Positions 1-9,064 of a DNA stretch of 64,000 nucleotides are shown here, in pieces (the stretch's first letter is position 1; every line of letters starts with the position of its first letter). The stretch covers positions 10,726,001 to 10,790,000 of the forward strand of contig NW_027478168.1 of assembly GCF_051020975.1 (NCBI RefSeq), written 5' to 3'. Source of the DNA: Osmia lignaria lignaria (taxonomy: Eukaryota > Arthropoda > Insecta > Hymenoptera > Megachilidae). The position numbers and the translations under genes are program-made. Below the pieces are notes generated by a model. It ran no database searches, was not told the DNA's origin, and saw only the letters and a program-made list of their open reading frames with translations.

Positions 1-47
1 AAAGGTCTCTTAACATTTTGCCATAGCTCGCTTGGTTTCCGAGATAT
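1..47 (+). repeat. Partial satellite monomer at left edge
   Basis: The first 47 bases are the last part of a monomer that begins outside the window, from aaaggtctcttaac to gagatat. They carry the 'cttggtttcc' variant (usual form cttcgtttcc), which otherwise appears only in the right part of the window, at 44158, 45768, 46090, 48988, 49954, 51242, 54462, 54784, 56394, 57360 and 58648. Confidence 0.95.
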
Positions 48-1335
48 TTGGAGATATATCTCAAGGGCAGGGGCCTGACGGACATATTTCGAGATATTTC
101 TTCTTCTTGTTGTTCTTCTTCTGCACAGCTAAGCTGGAAGTGGCATTTACAGCTCGCAATAGTGCAGAGTTATCTCAAAGAAAGGGGCCACGGTGTTTCT
201 GTATCTCTATTATGTTGGTGCGGCTTCGGAACTTTTAAATATCTTGATATATCTCGAGAACTACGCATCTGATCAAAAAATATCATAGAACATAAAAAGT
301 AGGAAACTTAATTCTCTACAAAAAAGGTCTCTTAACATTTTGCCATAGCTCGCTTCGTTTCCGAGATATTTGCAGATTTATCTCAAGGGAAGGGGCCTGA
401 CGGACATATTTCGAGATATTTCTTCTACTTGTTGTTCTTCTTCTGCACAGCTAAGCTGGAAGTGGCATTTGCGGCTCGCACTAGTGCAGAGTTATCTCAA
501 AGAAAGGGGCCACGGTGTTTCTGTATCCCTATTATGTTGGTGCGGCTTCGGAACTTTTAAATATCTTGATATATCTCGAGAACTACGCATCTGATCAAAA
601 AATATCATAGAACATAAAAAGTAGGAAACATAATTCTCTACAAAAAAGGTCTCTTAACATTTTGCCATAGCTCGCTTCGTTTCCGAGATATTTGCATATT
701 TATCTCAAGGGAAGGGGCCTGACGGACATATTTCGAGATATTTCTTCTTCTTGTTGTTCTTCTTCTGCACAGCTAAACTGGAAGTGGCATTTCCAGCTCG
801 CAATAGTGCAGAGTTATCTCAAAGAAAGGGGCCACGGTGTTTCTGTATCTCTATTATGTTGGTGCGGCTTCGGAACTTTTAAATATCTTGATATATCTCG
901 AGAACTACGCATCTGATCAAAAAATATCATACAACATAAAAAGTAGGAAACTTAATTCTCTACAAAAAAGGTCTCTTAACATTTTGCCATAGCTCGCTTC
1001 GTTTCCGAGATATTTGCAGATTTATCTCAAGGGAAGGGGCCTGACGGACATATTTCGAGATATTTCTTGTTCTTGTTGTTCTTCTTCTGCACAGCTAAGC
1101 TGGAAGTGGCATTTGCGGCTCGCACTAGTGCAGAGTTATCTCAAAGAAAGGGGCCACGGTGTTTCTGTATCCCTATTATGTTGGTGCGGCTTCGGAACTT
1201 TTAAATATCTTGATATATCTCGAGAACTACGCATCTGATCAAAAAATATCATAGAACATAAAAAGTAGGAAACTTAATTCTCTACAAAAAAGGTCTCTTA
1301 ACATTTTGCCATAGCTCGCTTCGTTTCCGAGATAT

Positions 1336-1657
1336 TTGCATATTTATCTCAAGGGAAGGGGCCTGACGGACATATTTCGAGATATTTCTTCTTCTTGTTG
1401 TTCTTCTTCTGCACAGCTAAGCTGGAAGTGGCATTTGCGGCTCGCACTAGTGCAGAGTTATCTCAAAGAAAGGGGCCACGGTGTTTCTGTATCTCTATTA
1501 TGTTGGTGCGGCTTCGGAACTTTTAAATATCTCGATATATCTCGAAAACTACGCTTCTGATCAAAAAATATCATAGAACATAAAAAGTAGGAAACTTAAT
1601 TCTCTACAAAAAAGGTCTCTTAACATTTTGCCATAGCTCGCTTCGTTTCCGAGATAT
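1336..1657 (+). repeat. Reference type A monomer (322 bp)
   Basis: This monomer illustrates the A state: gcggctcgcactag around 1437-1450, tctcgatatatctcgaaaac around 1529-1548 and gcttctgatc near 1553. Its usual partner aaattgtagg is here replaced by the B form aaaaagtagg. Hand count gives 127 G+C of 322 (39%) and 13 CpG. Seven GAGATA/TATCTC hexamers lie at 1345, 1379, 1459, 1490, 1528, 1538 and 1651. An 11-bp inverted repeat pairs 1375-1385 with 1537-1547. The sense strand is open for 74 codons from TTG 1336 to TGA 1558, but has no ATG in frame. Because 322 is not a multiple of three, the frame shifts from one monomer to the next, so no repeated polypeptide can be encoded across the array. 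Confidence 0.9.
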
Positions 1658-2624
1658 TTGCAGATTTATCTCAAGGGAAGGGGCCTAACGGACATATTTC
1701 GAGATATTTCTTCTTCTTGTTGTTCTTCTTCTGCACAGCTAAACTGGAAGTGGCATTTCCAGCTCGCAATAGTGCAGAGTTATCTCAAAGAAAGGGGCCA
1801 CGGTGTTTCTGTATCTCTATTATGTTGGTGCGGCTTCGGAACTTTTAAATATCTTGATATATCTCGAGAACTCCGCATCTGATCAAAAAATATCATAGAA
1901 CATAAAAAGTAGGAAACTTAATTCTCTACAAAAAAGGTCTCTTAACATTTTGCCATAGCTCGCTTCGTTTCCGAGATATTTGCATATTTATCTCAAGGGA
2001 AGGGGCCTGACGGACATATTTCGAGATATTTCTTCTTCTTGTTGTTCTTCTTCTGCACAGCTAAGCTGGAAGTGGCATTTGCGGCTCGCACTAGTGCAGA
2101 GTTATCTCAAAGAAAGGGGTCACGGTGTTTCTGTATCTCTATTATGTTGGTGCGGCTTCGGAACTTTTAAATATCTCGATATATCTCGAAAACTACGCTT
2201 CTGATCAAAAAATATCATAGAACATAAAAAGTAGGAAACTTAATTCTCTACAAAAAAGGTCTCTTAACATTTTGCCATAGCTCGCTTCGTTTCCGAGATA
2301 TTTGCAGATTTATCTCAAGGGAAGGGGCCTAACGGACATATTTCGAGATATTTCTTCTTCTTGTTGTTCTTCTTCTGCACAGCTAAACTGGAAGTGGCAT
2401 TTCCAGCTCGCAATAGTGCAGAGTTATCTCAAAGAAAGGGGCCACGGTGTTTCTGTATCTCTATTATGTTGGTGCGGCTTCGGAACTTTTAAATATCTTG
2501 ATATATCTCGAGAACTCCGCATCTGATCAAAAAATATCATAGAACATAAAAAGCAGGAAACTTAATTCTCTACAAAAAAGGTCTCTTAACATTTTGCCAT
2601 AGCTCGCTTCGTTTCCGAGATATT

Positions 2625-2651
2625 TGCAGATTTATCTCAAGGGAAGGGGCC
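2625..2651 (+). repeat. Internal direct repeat, copy 1 (27 bp)
   Basis: Shown in monomer 2624. This 27-bp segment runs from tgcagatttatctcaa to aaggggcc. It matches the segment at 2739-2765 at 24 of 27 positions without gaps. The same pair is present in essentially every monomer, except where copy 1 is altered (gcatattta, gcagatata or gcagattcag variants). Confidence 0.85.
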
Positions 2652-2704
2652 TGACGGACATATTTCGAGATATTTCTTCTTCTTGTTGTTCTTCTTCTGC
2701 ACAG
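2651..2704 (+). other. 3' splice-site-like element (branch-like CTGAC, pyrimidine tract, CAG)
   Basis: Shown in monomer 2624, and present in nearly all others. CTGAC at 2651-2655 fits the metazoan branch-point pattern, with A2654 as candidate. A T/C-rich tract (26 bases, only two G) spans 2673-2698, and CAG ends at 2704, 50 nt after the candidate A. An earlier AG in cgagat lies between them, which weakens the resemblance. This is a sequence likeness only; nothing here shows that the array is transcribed or spliced. Confidence 0.35.
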
Positions 2705-2738
2705 CTAAGCTGGAAGTGGCATTTGCGGCTCGCACTAG

Positions 2739-2765
2739 TGCAGAGTTATCTCAAAGAAAGGGGCC
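2739..2765 (+). repeat. Internal direct repeat, copy 2 (27 bp)
   Basis: The partner of 2625-2651, 114 bp downstream, running from tgcagagttatctcaa to aaggggcc. Three substitutions separate the copies. Copy 2 is much more constant across the array than copy 1. Confidence 0.85.
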
Positions 2766-3267
2766 ACGGTGTTTCTGTATCTCTATTATGTTGGTGCGGC
2801 TTCGGAACTTTTAAATATCTTGATATATCTCGAGAACTACGCATCTGATCAAAAAATATCATAGAACATAAAAAGTAGGAAACTTAATTCTCTACAAAAA
2901 AGGTCTCTTAACATTTTGCCATAGCTCGCTTCGTTTCCGAGATATTTGCATATTTATCTCAAGGGAAGGGGCCTGACGGACATATTTCGAGAAGTTTCTT
3001 CTTCTTGTTGTTCTTCTTCTGCACAGCTAAGCTGGAAGTGGCATTTGCGGCTCGCACTAGTGCAGAGTTATCTCAAAGAAAGGGGCCACGGTGTTTCTGT
3101 ATCTCTATTATGTTGGTGCGGCTTCGGAACTTTTAAATATCTCGATATATCTCGAAAACTACGCTTCTGATCAAAAAATATCATAGAACGTAAATTGTAG
3201 GAAACATTATTCTCTACAAAAAAGGTCTCTTAACATTTTGCCATACCTCGCTTCGTTTCCGAGATAT

Positions 3268-6200
3268 TTGCAGATTTATCTCAAGGGAAGGGGTCTGACG
3301 GACATATTTCGAGATATTTCTTCTTCTTGTTGTTCTTCTTCTGCACAGCTAAGCTGGAAGTGGCATTTGCAGCTCGCAGTAGTGCAGAGTTATCTCAAAG
3401 AAAGGGGCCACGGTGTTTCTGTATCTCTATTATGTTGGTGCGGATTCGGAACTTTTAAATATCTTGATATATCTCGAGAACTACGCCTCTGATCGAAAAA
3501 TATCATAGAACATAAAAAGTAGGAAACTTAATTCTCTACAAAAAACGTCTCTTAACATTTTGCCATAGCTCGCTTCGTTTCCGAGATATTTGCAGATTTA
3601 TCTCAAGGGAAGGGGCCTGACGGACATATTTCGAGATATTTCTTCTTCTTGTTGTTCTTCTTCTGCACAGCTAAGCTTGAAGTGGCATTTGCAGCGCGCA
3701 ATAGTGCAGAGTTATCTCAAAGAAAGGGGCCACGGTGTTTCTGTATCTCTATTATGTTGGTGCGGCTTCGGAACTTTTAAATATCTTGATATATCTCGAG
3801 AACTACGCATCCGATCAAAAAATATCATAGAACATAAAAAGTAGGAAACTTAATTCTCTACAAAAAAGGTCTCTCAACATTTTGCCATAGCTCGCTTCGT
3901 TTCCGAGATATTTGCAGATATATCTCAAGGGAAGGGGCCTGACGGACATATTTCGAGATATTTCTTCTTCTTGTTGTTCTTCTTCTGCACAGCTAAGCTG
4001 GAAGTGGCATTTGCAGCTCGCAATAGTGCAGAGTTACGTCAAAGAAAGGGGCCACGGTGTTTCTGTATCTCTATTATGTTGGTGCCGCTTCGGAACTTTT
4101 AAATATCTGGATATATCCCGAGAACTACGCATCTGATCAAAAAATATCATAGAACATAAAAAGTAGGAAACTTAATTCTCTACAAAAAAGGTCTCTTAAC
4201 ATTTTGCCATAGCTCGCTTCGTTTCCGAGATATTTGCAGATTTATCTCAACGGAAGGGGCCTGACAGACATATTTCGAGATATTTCTTCTTCTTGTTGTT
4301 CTTCTTCTGCACAGCTAAGCTGGAAGTGGCATTTGCAGCTCGCAATAGTGCAGAGTTATCTCAAAGAAAGGGGCCACGGTGTTTCTGTATCTCTATTATG
4401 TTGGTGCGGCTTCGGAACTTTTAAATATCTTGATATATCTCGAGAACAACGCATCTGATCAAAAAATATCATAGAACATAAAAAGTAGGAAACGTAATTC
4501 TCTACAAAAAAGGTCTCTTAACATTTTGCCATAGCTCGCTTCGTTTCCGAGATATTTGCAGATTTATCTCAAGGGAAGGGGTCTGACGGACATATTTCGA
4601 GATATTTCTTCTTCTTGTTGTTCTTCTTCTGCACAGCTAAGCTGGAAGTGGCATTTGCAGCTCGCAGTAGTGCAGAGTTATCTCAAAGAAAGGGGCCACG
4701 GTGTTTCTGTATCTCTATTATGTTGGTGCGGCTTCGGAACTTTTAAATATCTTGATATATCTCGAGAACTACGCATCTGATCAAAAAATATCATAGAACA
4801 TAAAAAGTAGGAAACTTAATTCTCTACAAAAAAGGTCTCTTAACATTTTGTCATAGCTCGCTTCGTTTCCGAGATATTTGCAGATTTATCTCAATGGAAG
4901 GGGCCTGACGGGCATATTTCGAGATATTTCTTCTTCTTGTTGTTCTTCTTCTGCACAGCTAAGCTGGAAGTGGCATTTGCAGCTCGCAGTAGTGCAGAGT
5001 TATCTCAAAGAAAGGGGCCACGGTGTTTCTGTATCTCTATTATGTTGGTGCGGCTTCGGAACTTTTAAATATCTTGATATATCTCGAGAACTACGCATCC
5101 GATCAAAAAATATCATAGAACATAAAAAGTAGGAAACTTAATTCTCTCCAAAAAAGGTCTCTTAACATTTTGCCATAGCTCGCTTCGTTTCCGAGATATT
5201 TGCAGATATATCTCAAGGGAAGGGGCCTGACGGACATATTTCGAGATATTTCTTCTTCTTGTTGTTCTTCTTCTGCACAGCTAAGCTGGGAGTGGCATTT
5301 GCAGCTCGCAATAGTGCAGAGTTATCTCAAAGAAAGGGGCCACGGTGTTTCTGTATCTCTATTATGTTGGTGCGGCTTCGGAACTTTTAAATATCTTGAT
5401 ATATCTCGAGAACTACGCCTCTGATCGAAAAATATCATAGAACATAAAAAGTAGGAAACTTAATTCTCTACAAAAAAGGTCTCTTAACATTTTGCCATAG
5501 CTCGCTTCGTTTCCGAGATATTTGCAGATTTATCTCAAGGGAAGGGGTCTGACGGACATATTTCGAGATATTTCTTCTTCTTGTTGTTCTTCTTCTGCAC
5601 AGCTAAGCTGGAAGTGGCATTTGCAGCTCGCAGTAGTGCAGAGTTATCTCAAAGAAAGGGGCCACGGTGTTTCTGTATCTCTATTATGTTGGTGCGGATT
5701 CGGAACTTTTAAATATCTTGATATATCTCGAGAACTACGCCTCTGATCGAAAAATATCATAGAACATAAAAAGTAGGAAACTTAATTCTCTACAAAAAAC
5801 GTCTCTTAACATTTTGCCATAGCTCGCTTCGTTTCCGAGATATTTGCAGATTTATCTCAAGGGAAGGGGCCTGACGGACATATTTCGAGATATTTCTTCT
5901 TCTTGTTGTTCTTCTTCTGCACAGCTAAGCTTGAAGTGGCATTTGCAGCGCGCAATAGTGCAGAGTTATCTCAAAGAAAGGGGCCACGGTGTTTCTGTAT
6001 CTCTATTATGTTGGTGCGGCTTCGGAACTTTTAAATATCTTGATATATCTCGAGAACTACGCATCCGATCAAAAAATATCATAGAACATAAAAAGTAGGA
6101 AACTTAATTCTCTACAAAAAAGGTCTCTCAACATTTTGCCATAGCTCGCTTCGTTTCCGAGATATTTGCAGATATATCTCAAGGGAAGGGGCCTGACGGA

Positions 6201-6809
6201 CATATTTCGAGATATTTCTTCTTCTTGTTGTTCTTCTTCTGCACAGCTAAGCTGGAAGTGGCATTTGCAGCTCGCAATAGTGCAGAGTTACGTCAAAGAA
6301 AGGGGCCACGGTGTTTCTGTATCTCTATTATGTTGGTGCCGCTTCGGAACTTTTAAATATCTGGATATATCTCGAGAACTACGCATCTGATCAAAAAATA
6401 TCATAGAACATAAAAAGTAGGAAACTTAATTCCCTACAAAAAAGGTCTCTTAACATTTTGCCATAGCTCGCTTCGTTTCCGAGATATTTGCAGATTTATC
6501 TCAATGGAAGGGGCCTGACAGACATATTTCGAGATATTTCTTCTTCTTGTTGTTCTTCTTCTGCACAGCTAAGCTGGAAGTGGCATTTGCAGCTCGCAAT
6601 AGTGCAGAGTTATCTCAAAGAAAGGGGCCACGGTGTTTCTGTATCTCTATTATGTTGGTGCGGCTTCGGAACTTTTAAATATCTTGATATATCTCGAGAA
6701 CAACGCATCTGATCAAAAAATATCATAGAACATGAAAAGTAGGAAACTTAATTCTCTACAAAAAAGGTCTCTTAACATTTTGCCATAGCTCGCTTCGTTT
6801 CCGAGATAT
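3268..6809 (+). repeat. HOR with 7-monomer spacing (2,254 bp), one full unit plus four monomers
   Basis: Monomers 3268, 3590, 3912 and 4234 are repeated in the same order at 5522, 5844, 6166 and 6488, each exactly 2,254 bp later. Shared private variants are ggggtctgacgg, cggattcgg, gatcgaaaaat and aaaaaacgtctc in the first monomer; aagcttgaag and gcagcgcgcaatag in the second; gttacgtcaaag, ggtgccgc and atctggatat in the third; and cctgacagac with gagaacaacg in the fourth. Small differences (atatcccgag versus atatctcgag; caacggaagg versus caatggaagg) show some divergence since duplication. Monomers 4556, 4878 and 5200 complete the first unit and are not repeated in order after 6809. AAGCTT occurs only in monomers 3590 and 5844. 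Confidence 0.88.
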
Positions 6810-7131
6810 TTGCAGATATATCTCAAGGGAAGGGGCCTGACGGACATATTTCGAGATATTTCTTCTTCTAGTTGTTCTTCTTCTGCACAGCTAAGCTGGG
6901 AGTGGCATTTGCAGCTCGCAATAGTGCAGAGTTATCTCAAAGAAAGGGGCCACGGTGTTTCTGTATCTCTATTATGTTGGTGCGACTTCGGAACTTTTAA
7001 ATATCTTGATATATCTCGAGAACAACGCATCTGATCAAAAAATATCATAGAACATAAAAAGTAGGAAACTTAATTCTCTACAAAAAAGGTCTCTTAACAT
7101 TTTGCCATAGCTCGCTTCGTTTCCGAGATAT
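6810..7131 (+). repeat. Single monomer of the cttctagttg subtype
   Basis: This monomer carries cttctagttg, gctgggagtgg, gtgcgacttc and gagaacaacg. The same combination is found at 7776 and 9709, where it is the third member of the 6-mer HOR. It links the 7-mer and 6-mer regions. Confidence 0.85.
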
Positions 7132-9064
7132 TTGCATATTTATCTCAAGGGAAGGGGCCTGACGGACATATTTCGAGATATTTCTTCTTCTTGTTGTTCT
7201 TCTTCTGCACAGCTAAGCTGCAAGTGGCATTTGCGGCTCGCACTAGTGCAGAGTTATCTCAAAGAAAGGGGCCACGGTGTTTCTGTATCTCTATTATGTT
7301 GGTGCGGCTTCGGAACTTTTAAATATCTCTATATATCTCGAAAACTACGCTTCTGATCAAAAAATATCATAGAACATAAATTGTAGGAAACATAATTCTC
7401 TACAAAAAAGGTCTCTTAACATTTTGCCATAGCTCGCTTCGTTTCCGAGATATTTGCAGATATATCTCAAGGGAAGGGGCCTGACAGACATATTTCGAGA
7501 TATTTCTTCTTCTTGTTGTTCTTCTTCTGCACAGCTAAGCTGGAAGTGGCATTTGCAGCGCGCAAAAGTGCAGAGTTATCTCAAAGAAAGGGGCCACGGT
7601 GTTTCTGTATCTCTATTATGTTGGTGCGGCTTCGGAACTTTTAAATATCTTGATATATCTCGAGAACTACGCATCCGATCAAAAAATATCATAGAACATA
7701 AAAAGTAGGAAACTTAATTCTCTCCAAAAAAGGTCTCTTAACATTTTGCCATAGCTCGCTTCGTTTCCGAGATATTTGCAGATATATCTCAAGGGAAGGG
7801 GCCTGACGGACATATTTCGAGATATTTCTTCTTCTAGTTGTTCTTCTTCTGCACAGCTAAGCTGGGAGTGGCATTTGCAGCTCGCAATAGTGCAGAGTTA
7901 TCTCAAAGAAAGGGGCCACGGTGTTTCTGTATCTCTATTATGTTGGTGCGACTTCGGAACTTTTAAATATCTTGATATATCTCGAGAACAACGCATCTGA
8001 TCAAAAAATATCATAGAACATAAAAAGTAGGAAACTTAATTCTCTACAAAAAAGGTCTCTTAACATTTTGCCATAGCTCGCTTCGTTTCCGAGATATTTG
8101 CATATTTATCTCAAGGGAAGGGGCCTGACGGACATATTTCGAGATATTTCTTCTTCTTGTTGTTCTTCTTCTGCACAGCTAAGCTGGAAGTGGCATTTGC
8201 GGCTCGCAACTAGTGCAGAGTTATCTCAAAGAAAGGGGCCACGGTGTTTCTGTATCTCTATTATGTTGGTGCGGCTTCGGAACTTTTAAATATCTCTATA
8301 TATCTCGAAAACTACGCTTCTGATCAAAAAATATCATAGAACATAAATTGTAGGAAACATAATTCTCTACAAAAAAGGTCTCTTAACATTTTGCCATAGC
8401 TCGCTTCGTTTCCGAGATATTTGCAGATTTATCTCAAGGGAAGGGGCCTGACGGACATATTTCGAGATATTTCTTCTTCTTGTTGTTCTTCTTCTGCACA
8501 GCTAAGCTGGAAGTGGCATTTGCGGCTCGCACTAGTGCAGAGTGATCTCAACGAAAGGGGCCACGGTGTTTCTGTATCTCTATTATGTTGGTGCGGCTTC
8601 GGAACTTTTAAATATCTCGATATATCTCGAGAACTACGCATCTGATCAAAAAATATCATAGAACATAAAAAGTAGGAAACTTAATTCTCTACAAAAAATG
8701 TCTCTTAACATTTTGCCATAGCTCGCTTCGTTTCCGAGATATTTGCAGATTTATCTCAAGGGAAGGGGTCTGACGGACATATTTCGAGATATTTCTTCTT
8801 CTTGTTGTTCTTCTTCTGCACAGCTAAGCTGGAAGTGGCATTTGCAGCTCGCAGTAGTGCAGAGTTATCTCAAAGAAAGGGGCCACGGTGTTTCTGTATC
8901 TCTATTATGTTGGTGCGGCTTCGGAACTTTTAAATATCTTGATATATCTCGAGAACTACGCATCTGATCAAAAAATATCATAGAACATAAAAAGTAGGAA
9001 ACTTAATTCTCTACAAAAAAGGTCTCTTAACATTTTGCCATAGCTCGCTTCGTTTCCGAGATAT
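7132..9064 (+). repeat. 6-mer HOR, copy 1 (1,933 bp)
   Basis: Monomers at 7132, 7454, 7776, 8098, 8421 and 8743 match, in order, those at 9065, 9387, 9709, 10031, 10353 and 10675. Diagnostic states are gcatattta with tctctatatatc (1st, 4th); cctgacagac, gcgcgcaaaagtg and ctctccaaaaaagg (2nd); cttctagttg (3rd); ctcaacgaaagg followed by aaaaaatgtctc (5th); and ggggtctgacgg (6th). This copy differs by gctgcaagtgg in the first monomer, one extra base in the fourth (gcaactagtg near 8208) and gagtgatctc in the fifth. Confidence 0.92.
8098..8420 (+). repeat. 323-bp monomer with 1-bp insertion
   Basis: An extra A near 8208 gives gctcgcaactag where its HOR partner at 10031 has gctcgcactag. It shortens the open sense frame to 63 codons. 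Confidence 0.9.

Larger units (their letters stand above)
48..3267 (+). repeat. Satellite block with 644-bp dimer repeat (ten monomers)
   Basis: Monomers start at 48, 370, 692, 1014, 1336, 1658, 1980, 2302, 2624 and 2946. The pair 1336+1658 is repeated as 1980+2302. The first member has gcatattta and type A features; the second has gcctaacgg, gctaaactgg, atttccagctcgc and gaactccgcatc. Between the two 644-bp dimers I found only two differences: ggggtcacgg in 1980, and aagcagg in place of aagtagg in 2302. Monomer 48 is unusual in reading ttggagatatatctc and caagggcagggg near its start. Monomer 2946 reads cgagaagtttc in place of cgagatatttc. Confidence 0.9.

Noticed and set aside
354..372. CENP-B box-like site around cttcgtttccgaga
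   Set aside because: Only the TTCG core fits. The A and CGGG required later in the mammalian consensus are absent on either strand.
597..647. Phased A-tracts giving DNA curvature
   Set aside because: The A-runs centred near 599.5, 618 and 644.5 are not spaced at multiples of about 10.5 bp, and the middle run is missing in monomers with aaattgtagg.
370..691. Monomer as a dimer of two 161-bp halves
   Set aside because: The two halves do not align. The internal similarities found are offset by 114 bp and 50 bp instead.
8429..8659. Minus-strand ORF of 76 codons starting with ATG
   Set aside because: It is open only because two local changes (gtgatctcaacg) remove stops present in the other monomers, including its HOR partner 10353. 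It is an accidental antisense frame of the satellite.
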